Source: UBA5078 sp040384465 (lineage in GTDB: Bacteria > Pseudomonadota > Gammaproteobacteria > Pseudomonadales > Pseudohongiellaceae). From it: 64,000 nucleotides of DNA. Below the pieces are notes generated by a model. It was not told the DNA's origin. It saw only the letters and a program-made list of their open reading frames with translations, and searched no databases. Every line of letters begins with the position of its first letter. The first letter of the stretch is position 1. A program made the translations under genes and the position numbers. Positions 1 to 7,788 of the stretch are shown here, piece by piece. The stretch is taken from the NCBI GenBank assembly GCA_040384465.1, contig JAZKJF010000015.1:1-64000 (forward strand), in the 5' to 3' direction.

Positions 1-104
1 GCGACACGCCGTGAACCCATCCATGGGGGCTCGCTTTCGCCATCCATGGCTCAAGACGGTCGCTACTGCCTGTCACACCACCCCGCTTTGCAAGTTTGTG
101 CCAA
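1..104 (+). repeat. Left copy of long inverted repeat
   Basis: Positions 1-61 match the reverse complement of 425-485 with only a few mismatches, and 76-104 match the reverse complement of about 381-409. The unit starts at or before the window edge. Open frames in it look like shadows of repeat DNA: they have no recognisable domain and the same words recur in inverted order. From 105 to 350 I see no gene, and no recognisable signal. Confidence 0.8.
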
Positions 105-350
105 ATCGGGTGAAGGCATTTATGCCCTTTGGGTACGCTCCCACAGTTTGGCTCAGATTCAGCGCGATGCCCTGATCAACGCCATGACAGCAGTACTTTC
201 CAGATCAGCGAACACATTTGAGGTCAGCTTTTTCTGTCATTCATGCAGCCCTCAGCGAAACTGAACCGGAAGCGTCAGGGGCTCAAGTGAGAGGACTCGT
301 GGCAGTCATTGATAGCGAGTAGATGTTCATCTCAACCGAATGTGCTCTGA

Positions 351-373
351 CTGTGGGAGCGGGCCCGCCTGCG
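351..373 (-). repeat. REP-like element, copy 1
   Basis: Read on the minus strand, this is a 23-base GC-rich word ending in CCCGCTCCCACAG. Near-identical words occur at 533-555 and 14358-14380. Such extragenic, partly palindromic words are typical REP-type elements of gammaproteobacteria. Copies 1 and 2 face each other and flank the assembly gap. Confidence 0.7.
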
Positions 374-380
374 ACGATGT

Positions 381-485
381 GGCACAAACTTGCAAAGCGG
401 GGTGCCGTGGTGGGNNNNNNNNNNGACCGTCTTGAGCCATGGATGGCGAAAGCGAGCCTCCAGGGATGGATTCACGGCGTGTCGC
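381..485 (-). repeat. Right copy of long inverted repeat, interrupted by gap
   Basis: Inverted partner of the repeat at the left edge. The run of N falls inside it, exactly where the left copy carries about a dozen unmatched bases (62-75). The following stretch, 486-514, repeats part of the same word (CCACCACGG followed by ACCCCGCT), so the unit is partly duplicated. From 486 to 577 there is otherwise only REP copy 2 and no gene. Confidence 0.75.
415..424. other. Assembly gap (10 N)
   Basis: Ten undetermined bases. They lie within an inverted repeat, a common cause of contig breaks, so the join between the two sides is not proven by this sequence. Confidence 0.97.
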
Positions 486-532
486 CACTGCCCACCACGG
501 TACCCCGCTCTACCCACTGAAAATACACAAAT

Positions 533-555
533 CGCGGGCAGGCCTGCTCCCACAG
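533..555 (+). repeat. REP-like element, copy 2
   Basis: Inverted copy of the word at 351-373 with few differences. It ends 22 bases before the stop codon of the LysR gene that points toward it, so it may also form the end structure of that transcript. Confidence 0.7.
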
Positions 556-577
556 TCAGAGCGGATTCAGTGCAGAG

Positions 578-1462
578 TTAAGGGGCAGATTCAGCGCACA
601 GCGTCAGCCAGCTTTGGATGCCCGCGCTTCGGTACTTCTGGCGGTGCAGGATGAAGTAGAACTTGCGGGTCCAGTCACGCTGCGGCGCTTCAAGACGGAT
701 CAGACTGCCGCGTGCGAACGCATCTCGCAACGCTATCGCCGACAGGCAACCAATCCCCAGTCCTGCTTCAACCGCGCGTTTTATGGCCTCGGTGTGCTGT
801 AGATTCAGCCGCAGATCGAGATCCGGTAGCAGACCGTGCATGGCGCGATCGAAGGCCTGACGGGTGCCGGAACCCGCTTCGCGCACCACCCAGCGGGCCG
901 CCAGCAGATCGGCGTCGCTCAGCGTGCGCTGGCTGGCCAGTGGATGCCCGGGCGCGCAGAACAAGGCCAGTTCATCATCGCGCCAAGGAATCACCTCCAG
1001 CACCGGGTCCTGCAACTCGCCCTCGATCAGGCCGATGTCCAGCTCGAAGTTTCGGACTCGGCTGGCGATGGCGGCAGTGTTTTCTACGGTCAGGCTGACG
1101 CGGGCATCCGGGTGGAGATTCATGAAATCCGCCATGATGGGCACGGCTAGATAGTTGCCGATGGTCAATGTGGCGCCCACCTTCAGTTCCGCCACATCGG
1201 TATGCTGAGTCAGGCTGTGCTCGAATTCGCGTGCTTGCGCCAGCAGGGCCTCCGCTCTTGGGCGCAGTGCCTTGCCCAGTTCGCTCAGCTGTACACGCTT
1301 GCCCGCGCGGTCGAAGAGCTGAATGTCGAAGCGTTGCTCCAGATCCTGCAACGCCGAACTGGCAGCTGACTGGGACATCGCGAGGCTGTTTGCTGCCTGT
1401 GTGACGTTCTCGAAGTGCGCGGTAGCGAGGAAGACTTCGATCTGCCGCAGGGTGTAGTGCAT
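578..1462 (-). CDS. finR: LysR-family regulator, FinR/YeiE-like
   Basis: A 294-residue LysR-type regulator. Residues 1-60 form the winged helix-turn-helix (LRQIEVFLATAHFENVTQAA, then SQSAASSALQDLEQR). The C-terminal part is the two-lobed effector-binding fold. Sequence style resembles YeiE. The divergent arrangement with fpr is that of Pseudomonas finR-fprA, where FinR activates the ferredoxin-NADP reductase gene under superoxide stress. The intergenic region holds an ATC-N9-GAT palindrome typical of LysR regulators next to the fpr promoter. The name rests on context plus general similarity; another LysR subtype is possible. Confidence 0.8.
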   Translation of the reverse strand: MHYTLRQIEVFLATAHFENVTQAANSLAMSQSAASSALQDLEQRFDIQLFDRAGKRVQLSELGKALRPRAEALLAQAREFEHSLTQHTDVAELKVGATLTIGNYLAVPIMADFMNLHPDARVSLTVENTAAIASRVRNFELDIGLIEGELQDPVLEVIPWRDDELALFCAPGHPLASQRTLSDADLLAARWVVREAGSGTRQAFDRAMHGLLPDLDLRLNLQHTEAIKRAVEAGLGIGCLSAIALRDAFARGSLIRLEAPQRDWTRKFYFILHRQKYRSAGIQSWLTLCAESAP

Positions 1463-1610
1463 GCGCTATTCCTTGTATTTCGTGTTGTTGGTGGAAAGCT
1501 CGGATATTGAAATTGGTGTTGCGTCGCTGTATTGTCGCGGCCCAATTGGATAAGCGCGCCGTTCGGCAGTCTCTCATATATCTGATAAACCGATTACATA
1601 TATGTTAATT

Positions 1611-1625
1611 ATCTGTTTTACAGAT
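1611..1625. promoter_or_regulatory. LysR-type operator between finR and fpr
   Basis: ATCTGTTTTACAGAT is a perfect palindrome (extended by T/A on both sides, 1610-1626) and fits the LysR consensus ATC-N9-GAT. A related half-site, ATATCTGATAAA, lies about 30 bases upstream. The palindrome overlaps the likely -35 element of fpr, consistent with activation by the divergent regulator. Confidence 0.6.
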
Positions 1626-1646
1626 AGCTTAGAAGACGCCTAGAAT
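1617..1646 (+). promoter_or_regulatory. Probable sigma70 promoter of fpr
   Basis: TTTACA (1617-1622) and TAGAAT (1641-1646) are separated by 18 bases, about 65 bases before the fpr start codon. The -35 box is a weak match and overlaps the LysR palindrome, as expected for an activator-dependent promoter. Confidence 0.5.
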
Positions 1647-1712
1647 TCGCGCAAGTTGGGGCTAAAACCCCTGAGTCCAGTCTTCAATCACCGTTTTCAA
1701 CAGGAATCCAGC

Positions 1713-2483
1713 ATGGCAGCAGTGTCCAAACAAAGCGTCACCAGCGTTCACCACTGGAACGAGACCTTGTTCAGCTTTACCACTACCCGCGACAAGTCGC
1801 TGCGTTTTGAAAACGGCCATTTCGTGATGGTAGGGATGGAAGTGGAGGGACGCCCGCTGATGCGCGCTTACAGTATTGCGAGCGCCAACTATGAGGAAGA
1901 ACTGGAGTTTTTCAGCATCAAGGTGCAGGACGGCCCGCTGACTTCCCGTCTGCAGAATATCCGCATCGGCGATGAGCTGCTCATCAGCAGCAAGCCGACC
2001 GGCACGCTGGTGGCTGATCACCTGTTGCCCGGACGTCATCTCTATCTGCTGTCTACTGGTACGGGGCTGGCCCCGTTCATGAGCATTATTCGTGACCCGG
2101 ACATTTACGAGCGTTTCGAGAAGGTCATCCTGGTTCACGGCGTACGCCGCATCGGCGACCTGGCCTATCACGACATGATCACCAAAGAGTTGCCAGAGAA
2201 TGAGTTCTTCGGCGAGCAGGTGAAGAATCAACTGATCTACTACCCCACGGTGACCCGTGAGGAGTTTGTTCATAATGGCCGTATCACCGACCTGATGCTG
2301 AATGGCAAGCTGTTCAGCGACATCGGTCTGCCCACGCCCAACCATGAAGATGACCGTTTCATGCTCTGCGGCAGCACGGCGATGCTCAAGGATACCTGCA
2401 AGGTGCTGGATGGCTGGGCATTCAAGGAGTCCCGCCACGGCATCAAAGAGCACTATGTGATCGAGCGCGCGTTTGTGGATTGA
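1713..2483 (+). CDS. fpr: Ferredoxin-NADP reductase
   Basis: 256-residue cytosolic flavoprotein that moves electrons between NADPH and ferredoxin or flavodoxin. It carries the FAD-binding RAYS motif (residues 51-54) and the NADP-binding GTGLAPF (116-122). The end is ERAFVD, close to Pseudomonas FprA enzymes. The frame is open further upstream through a TTG at 1656, but ATG 1713 has AGGAA six bases before it and gives the usual family length. It is transcribed away from the LysR regulator and ends in a strong terminator, so it is monocistronic. Likely role: supplying reduced ferredoxin for iron-sulfur repair and oxidative stress. Confidence 0.95.
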   Translation: MAAVSKQSVTSVHHWNETLFSFTTTRDKSLRFENGHFVMVGMEVEGRPLMRAYSIASANYEEELEFFSIKVQDGPLTSRLQNIRIGDELLISSKPTGTLVADHLLPGRHLYLLSTGTGLAPFMSIIRDPDIYERFEKVILVHGVRRIGDLAYHDMITKELPENEFFGEQVKNQLIYYPTVTREEFVHNGRITDLMLNGKLFSDIGLPTPNHEDDRFMLCGSTAMLKDTCKVLDGWAFKESRHGIKEHYVIERAFVD

Positions 2484-2511
2484 TTCTCGGCGACGTCAGA
2501 GCACACAAATG

Positions 2512-2550
2512 AAAAAAGGGGCGGTTGCCATCAGCAACCGCCCCTTTTTT
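2512..2550 (+). terminator. Rho-independent terminator after fpr
   Basis: AAAAAAGGGGCGGTTGC, a short loop, then GCAACCGCCCCTTTTTT: a perfect GC-rich stem with A and T tracts on both sides. The symmetry lets it end the rightward fpr transcript and the leftward redoxin transcript that finishes at 2584. Confidence 0.95.
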
Positions 2551-2583
2551 CATGCGTCCGGATTGTTCTTGCCTTCAGACGGA

Positions 2584-3195
2584 TTACAGACCTGTTACCG
2601 CCGGGTGGAAGTAACCGACCAGGCAGCCTTTGGAATCAGGGATGTCGTCCATGTCCACTGTGCCGCCAGCCAGAATGGTATCGAGTGCACCGGCCAGATA
2701 GTGATTTTCGGCATTGGCGCGCTGGGTTTCATAGCCCAGTGAGTCATTGATGGGGCCTCGGAACAGCACTTCTTTGGTCCTCGGTTCGATAATGAACACT
2801 TCTGCGGTTCTTTCGACACCCAGCGATTTGGCGACAGTCTGGTCCTCGTCTTTCAGGATAGGGAAGGTGATCTTGAATTCTGCCGCTTCCATTTCGATGC
2901 GCTTCAGGTCGTCCTGAATGAAAGAGTTCAGCATCAGGAAAGCCACGTTCTCCTCGCGGTACTTGTCGGCGATTTCCTTGTAGGCAGGGACGGACAACCG
3001 GGCGATCGGGCAGCCTGAGCCGTGCACGTACATCACGATATAGTCACGGTCCGAATATTCATCCAGGGTGTGGTTGTTGTGCAGTTGGTCGAGCAGGCTG
3101 AAGTCCTTGATGGACTTGAGGAATTCGTCTGCATGACCCGTGACTGAAGAAAGCATCAGCGTGGCTGTCAGCAACACTCCGGAAAGCTTGTTCAT
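2584..3195 (-). CDS. Exported redoxin-domain protein
   Basis: 203 residues with a signal peptide (cleavage near residue 22, after GHA) and a thioredoxin/peroxiredoxin-like fold. The likely active-site segment is HGSGCPIARLSVPAY (Cys62), followed by the usual FLMLNS and a C-terminal SKGCLVGY (second Cys near residue 192). There is no CXXC pair, so it belongs with AhpC/TSA-like redoxins with a GCP motif rather than disulfide isomerases. A good ribosome site (GAGAGGAG) precedes ATG. It is flanked by fpr (convergent) and the MMPL exporter (divergent). The substrate is unknown; periplasmic thiol or peroxide chemistry is inferred. Confidence 0.75.
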   Translation of the reverse strand: MNKLSGVLLTATLMLSSVTGHADEFLKSIKDFSLLDQLHNNHTLDEYSDRDYIVMYVHGSGCPIARLSVPAYKEIADKYREENVAFLMLNSFIQDDLKRIEMEAAEFKITFPILKDEDQTVAKSLGVERTAEVFIIEPRTKEVLFRGPINDSLGYETQRANAENHYLAGALDTILAGGTVDMDDIPDSKGCLVGYFHPAVTGL

Positions 3196-3565
3196 TACAA
3201 CACTCCTCTCGATATCTTATTTGACACTCTGTGGAACTGGTGATCGGAAGCAGAGACCGCTTGTGCGCACTCTTCATTTCGGATCACTCTCTTGAATCAT
3301 CACTGCGGCCAGTCTGGCCCTCAGACCCTGAACCCCAGCTTAAGTCTGCGAGCGACAGGATGTCCTTGATGCACATCAACATCAAGCCGCAGTCTGTGAT
3401 TATTTGTGAAGCAGCTTGTGGAACCATACAGGCTCAGCGGCGATTGGGTCAACCGGGCGCAGTCCCGTGGGTGCAAGCGCAGGGCTGAACGGGTATAGTT
3501 AGCCGCGTTTAGCCAGCGCGGTCGGAACGGTAAGACTGGCCACTGCCCATATTTCAAGGATTGTC
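3196..3565. other. Intergenic region without gene
   Basis: About 370 bases between the divergent redoxin and exporter genes. It must hold both promoters; no box is convincing enough to name. Short open frames here have no family resemblance. Confidence 0.6.
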
Positions 3566-6049
3566 ATGTCAGCTGGTGTTTCCCGCTCTTCCGTTGCTCG
3601 TTTTTACAGCGCCATGGTGTTTGGCAGGCCCTGGTTGGTCCTCATTCTGCTGGGTGTTCTATCCGCTGCTCTCGGCTGGTACGCACAGAATTTTAAGCTC
3701 GATGCCTCGGCAGATTCCCTGCTCATGGAAGGGGATCAGGAGCTGGAATACTCTCGTCAGATCAATAATCGCTACGGCACCCGCGACACCGTCACCATCG
3801 CCTATACCCCCACCACAGAGCTTTTCAGTGCTGACACCTTCGCGCAGCTCGGCGCTCTGCGTGACGAACTGCTGGCTCTTGAGCGTGTGGAGTCTGTCGA
3901 TAGCCTGCTTAATGTGCCGATCTTCGGTGACACACCGCTGATGAGTCTTTCCGATGACTATGACACGGTGCTGACACCGGGCCTGGACCTGGCCGCTGCT
4001 CGTGAAGAGCTGATCAACAGCCCGGTTTTCAGCAACGCCATTGTCAGTCCGGATGGTCAGACCGCCGCGATGCTGGTGAGTTTTACCCGTGACGAGCTTT
4101 ACCATGCCTTGGTCGACCAGCGTGAAGCACTTCGTGCCAAACGGGCTGCTGAAGGGCTGAGCGCTGAAGAAGACGCAACGCTGGCCCAGGTCAGCACCGA
4201 ATTCGATGCCTACAGCAATATCACCGCTGAACAGCGCCACGAGGACATCGCCAGCATTCGCGAGATCCTCGCCACGTATCAAAACAATGCCACCGTCTAT
4301 CTGGGTGGTGCGCCGATGATTGCCGATGACATGGTGACTTTCGTACGCAACGATCTGGCCTCGTTCAGCATCGGTGTGTTCGCTTTCATCGTCATCGCGC
4401 TGGGGCTGATTTTCCGGCGCGTGCGCTGGGTATTGCTGCCCCTGGGCTGTTGTGCAGTGGCCGGTATCATCGTGGTGGGCGTACTGGGGCTGATGGACTG
4501 GCGTGTGACGGTGGTGTCTTCCAACTTCATGTCGCTGCTATTGATCACGACTATCTCGCTGACGGTACACCTGACGGTGCGCTTCCGGCAGCTGCGGGCC
4601 ACCCGTCACTTCACTGACCATGACCGGCTGTTGCGTCACACAGTGTTGTCGATGTGGAGACCGTGTCTTTACACAGCGCTGACCACGATTGTGGCCTTCG
4701 CTTCGCTGATCACCAGTGGCATCTCGCCGATCATCTCTTTCGGTTGGATCATGGTGATTGGAGTGACCACTGCGCTGTTGGTGGTATTTGTAGTCTTCCC
4801 GGCCGTTATGAGCCTTCTGCAGAAAGATCAGGAGCAGCTGAGCAACAAGACCACGATGGTGCTGACATCGGCATTGGCGCGTGGCACGGACAAGCTGGGC
4901 AACAAAGTGCTGGTGATCTCTGCTCTGCTGCTGGTATTCAGCGTGGTCGGGTTGATGCGCCTGAAAGTGGAAAACAGCTTCATCGACTACTTCAGCGAGG
5001 ATACCGAAATCTTCAAAGGCATGACGTTGTTCGACGAGAAGCTGGGCGGAACCTTGTCATTGGATGTCGTAGTGAATCTGCCGGTAGACGAAGCGGTTGA
5101 CGATGGCTTCGACGACGGTTTCGATGATGGCGTTGAAGAAGACAACGATGCCTACTGGTTCACCGGCGACAAGATGGACGAGATCAAACGTATCCATAAT
5201 TATCTGGATGCCCTGCCGAATACCGGCAAGGTGCTCTCGTTTGGCTCGGTGATTCAGCTCGCAGAGCAGCTCAACGGCAATGCGCCCGTGGACAGTTTTG
5301 TATGGGCGCTGCTGTATTCGCGTCTCCCGGAAACCCTGAAGGAGTCAGTGCTCACGCCTTTCGTGTCGGTTGCAGACAATCAGGTGCGTTTCAATGTGCG
5401 AGTAATCGAATCCGCCGAAGACCTGAATCGCAACGCGCTTATCACCGGCATCGAACAGGGCCTGCAGGACGAGTTTGGCTATTCGGCTGAGCAGGTCGAT
5501 ACCACGGGCATTCTGGTGCTCTACAACAATGTGCTGCAGAGTCTTTACCAGTCACAAATCCTGACGCTGGGGCTGGTGCTGTTCGCGATCATGCTGATGT
5601 TCATTGTGCTGTTCCGCTCCACCTATCTCGCCTTCCTGTGCATTATCCCGAATATTCTCGCCGCGCTGTTTGTGCTGGGTTTGATGGGCTGGCTGGGTAT
5701 ACCTCTGGATATCATGACAATCACCATTGCGGCTATTGCGGTGGGCATGGGGGTCGATAACACGATTCATTACATGCACCGTTTCAAGCATGAGTTCCAT
5801 CGTCTGGGCAATTACCGCGAGACGATGTATCTGTGCCATAACAGCATTGCCAGGGCCATGTATTTCACTACGATGATCGTGGTGGCGGGTTTCTCGATTC
5901 TTGTGTTGTCGAATTTCATCCCCACTATCGTCTTTGGTTTGTTGACCAGTATCGCGATGATGGTGGCCCTGCTCGGCGCTCTGACGCTGTTGCCACAGTT
6001 GATGATCAGCTTTCAGCCACTGGGCAAAGAAACTCAACCGTCGCCTTGA
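3566..6049 (+). CDS. MMPL/RND-superfamily exporter
   Basis: 827-residue inner-membrane protein of the predicted-exporter branch of the RND superfamily (COG1033, MMPL). It has a membrane helix near 25-45, a periplasmic domain, five helices around 265-425, then a repeat of this plan (helix near 450, second periplasmic domain, helices from about 665 to the end). Members drive lipid or hydrophobic-substrate export with the proton gradient; the substrate here is unknown. A very acidic stretch (EAVDDGFDDGFDDGVEEDND, about 508-527) sits in the second periplasmic domain and repeats DDGF. AAGGAT precedes the ATG. No adaptor or outer-membrane gene is adjacent. Confidence 0.9.
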   Translation: MSAGVSRSSVARFYSAMVFGRPWLVLILLGVLSAALGWYAQNFKLDASADSLLMEGDQELEYSRQINNRYGTRDTVTIAYTPTTELFSADTFAQLGALRDELLALERVESVDSLLNVPIFGDTPLMSLSDDYDTVLTPGLDLAAAREELINSPVFSNAIVSPDGQTAAMLVSFTRDELYHALVDQREALRAKRAAEGLSAEEDATLAQVSTEFDAYSNITAEQRHEDIASIREILATYQNNATVYLGGAPMIADDMVTFVRNDLASFSIGVFAFIVIALGLIFRRVRWVLLPLGCCAVAGIIVVGVLGLMDWRVTVVSSNFMSLLLITTISLTVHLTVRFRQLRATRHFTDHDRLLRHTVLSMWRPCLYTALTTIVAFASLITSGISPIISFGWIMVIGVTTALLVVFVVFPAVMSLLQKDQEQLSNKTTMVLTSALARGTDKLGNKVLVISALLLVFSVVGLMRLKVENSFIDYFSEDTEIFKGMTLFDEKLGGTLSLDVVVNLPVDEAVDDGFDDGFDDGVEEDNDAYWFTGDKMDEIKRIHNYLDALPNTGKVLSFGSVIQLAEQLNGNAPVDSFVWALLYSRLPETLKESVLTPFVSVADNQVRFNVRVIESAEDLNRNALITGIEQGLQDEFGYSAEQVDTTGILVLYNNVLQSLYQSQILTLGLVLFAIMLMFIVLFRSTYLAFLCIIPNILAALFVLGLMGWLGIPLDIMTITIAAIAVGMGVDNTIHYMHRFKHEFHRLGNYRETMYLCHNSIARAMYFTTMIVVAGFSILVLSNFIPTIVFGLLTSIAMMVALLGALTLLPQLMISFQPLGKETQPSP

Positions 6050-6110
6050 GGCGCGGTTTCAAATTGTTTAAAACACCGAAAAAGCACAATGGACACAATG
6101 GAGAAGTACG

Positions 6111-6698
6111 ATGCAAAACGAATCCCCTGAACAGACCACTCCCGAGGCGCCACCAAGCCGATTTATGGACGAGAAACTGTTCAAGTCCCGCTCCATCACC
6201 ATTTTCGGAGAAATCGACGAGAAGATTGCCCGCTCGGTGACTGAAAAATTGCTGGCCCTTGCAGCTGCAGGTGATGAGCCGATCAATATCTACATCAGCT
6301 CTCCGGGTGGGCATGTGGAATCCGGAGATGTCGTGTATGACATGATCAAGTTCATCAAGCCTGAAGTGCGTGTGATTGGCACGGGCTGGGTCGCCAGTGC
6401 GGCCACCACGATTTATCTGGCAGCAAAGAAAGAGAACCGCTACAGCCTGCCCAACACACGCTTTCTGGTGCATCAACCGTCGGGTGGATCACGCGGGCGT
6501 GCCTCCGACATCAAGATTCAGGCAGAGCAGATCATCAAGATGCGTGAGCGTATCAACAAGTTGATTGCTGACGAGACTGGGCAGCCATTGGAACGTGTAT
6601 CAAAAGATACTGACAGGGACTACTGGATGACGGTCGCAGAGGCGATCAACTACGGTATCGTCGGCAAACAGATCACCTCGATTGCCGAATTGAAGTAA
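6111..6698 (+). CDS. ClpP-family serine protease subunit (stand-alone paralogue)
   Basis: 195-residue ClpP-like protease. The catalytic triad is in place: Ser96 in GWVASAAT, His121 in FLVHQPSGG and Asp170 in TDRDYW, one residue off E. coli mature ClpP numbering. The SSPGG loop (63-67) is also present. The 15-20 residue N-terminus is Pro/Glu-rich and unlike the usual propeptide. No clpX, clpA or tig gene is nearby, whereas the main clpP normally sits beside clpX; this is probably a second, dedicated ClpP. It follows the MMPL gene by 61 bases in the same direction and may share its transcript. Confidence 0.9.
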   Translation: MQNESPEQTTPEAPPSRFMDEKLFKSRSITIFGEIDEKIARSVTEKLLALAAAGDEPINIYISSPGGHVESGDVVYDMIKFIKPEVRVIGTGWVASAATTIYLAAKKENRYSLPNTRFLVHQPSGGSRGRASDIKIQAEQIIKMRERINKLIADETGQPLERVSKDTDRDYWMTVAEAINYGIVGKQITSIAELK

Positions 6699-6703
6699 AC
6701 GTT

Positions 6704-7117
6704 TTATTCCGTCTTCACAAAGCGCGCCTGCTGATTTTGTACCAGGGCGCAGACGACATGAAAGTCAGGCTGGCAGTTCACGGGCCTGACTATCGCTGTC
6801 CCTTCCTCGCCCAGTTGCACAAGCAGAGTGCCCGTTGCCCCTTGATAGCCGACTTCGATGGTGGCGCTTTGTTCGTCGCTGCCACCATGAATGCGGCCTA
6901 TGCCGTTGCTCCATATAAAGCCGAGTGACTCCAATGGCTCGACCAGCAGCTGATCATTCATGCGAGTAATGCGCAGCGAGAACAGTGTGCCTTCCGCATT
7001 CCAGACACCGGACCAGCCGGGTTCAACCTGCGCCTGCGTGGTCTGACTGGCGCCAAGCAGGATTGTGAGCCCGGCACAGAAGAGGGGGCGCGAGGTGAGG
7101 CTTGACCAGGTGTGCAT
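6704..7117 (-). CDS. Small exported protein of unknown function
   Basis: 137 residues from ATG 7117, which has GAGGAAT before it. The longer frame upstream overlaps nnrU and lacks a ribosome site. A signal peptide is clear (hydrophobic LFCAGLTILLGA, cleavage near AQA-Q). The mature part contains WSGVWNAEG, a beta-rich pattern, and two Cys (NCQPDFHVVCAL) that could form a disulfide. No family recognised. It converges on the clpP paralogue and lies 29 bases after nnrU in the same direction, so it may be the last gene of the tetR-nnrU transcript. Confidence 0.7.
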   Translation of the reverse strand: MHTWSSLTSRPLFCAGLTILLGASQTTQAQVEPGWSGVWNAEGTLFSLRITRMNDQLLVEPLESLGFIWSNGIGRIHGGSDEQSATIEVGYQGATGTLLVQLGEEGTAIVRPVNCQPDFHVVCALVQNQQARFVKTE

Positions 7118-7146
7118 AGTAATTCCTCGGTTGGTACAGACGCTCC

Positions 7147-7788
7147 TCAAACGGGAGCGATCAAGGCTATTCCAAACAGTTGCCCATGAAACAACAAAAG
7201 CACACTGTAAGCAATCACGCCCAGAACGATGGCGGCGGCGTCCCATTGTAAACCCGGATGTGATGCAGATTGTGATGGAGAGTGTGATGGAGAGGAGGAC
7301 GCGGATGGTCCTGCCCCCTTCCTCATTTGCTGCCGAACGCGCTCAAGGCTGACGACTTTCAGCAAGGCCCAGAGTGGCAAGGAGCCAAAGATCAGCACCG
7401 ACACGAGATCACCGTTGCTGAGCAGATGCGAGCTTCCCCAGAGGATTACCCCAATCAGCATAGGATGGATGAGCAGTTCCCGAGTAAAGGAGTGAGGCAA
7501 GCTGCCCGCGATAAACAGCATCGTCGCGGAGAGCATGACCAGTTGGGTGAGGGAGCGCTGATTGAATGGCGGCACCCACAATTGAATGAATGGCGCACCT
7601 GACTTGCCTTGCACGATCAGCAACAGGCTCAGGAGAATGCCCAGGCTGAACAGCAGGCGATAGAGGCGTGGCCCCAGACGGGTGTGCCAAGCGTCCCGCA
7701 GCCCTAACTCGCGCAACAGATGCAGCCCCATGAACAGTGCCAGGCCTGCAATCAGCAGCGCAAACGACATCAGTGTTGAAACGCTCAA
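7147..7788 (-). CDS. NnrU-family membrane protein
   Basis: About 213 residues with five to six hydrophobic segments and the NnrU-type pattern GLHLLRELGLRDAW near the N-terminus and HPMLIGVILWGSSHLLSNGD in the middle. NnrU proteins are found with denitrification genes in some bacteria, but no such genes are present here. A Ser/Pro/His-rich loop (about 166-182) precedes the last helices. Start choice: TTG 7788 has GGAG six bases upstream and overlaps the tetR stop as TTGA, implying translational coupling. ATG 7770 is the alternative and would give 207 residues. Confidence 0.8.
   Translation of the reverse strand: MSVSTLMSFALLIAGLALFMGLHLLRELGLRDAWHTRLGPRLYRLLFSLGILLSLLLIVQGKSGAPFIQLWVPPFNQRSLTQLVMLSATMLFIAGSLPHSFTRELLIHPMLIGVILWGSSHLLSNGDLVSVLIFGSLPLWALLKVVSLERVRQQMRKGAGPSASSSPSHSPSQSASHPGLQWDAAAIVLGVIAYSVLLLFHGQLFGIALIAPV

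Noticed and set aside
46..264. Short open frame at the left edge
   Set aside because: It lies in inverted-repeat DNA, lacks a ribosome site and resembles the repeat-derived hypothetical frames common in such elements.
323..654. Overlapping frames across the N gap
   Set aside because: They run through undetermined bases and mirror each other on both strands, as expected of an inverted repeat.
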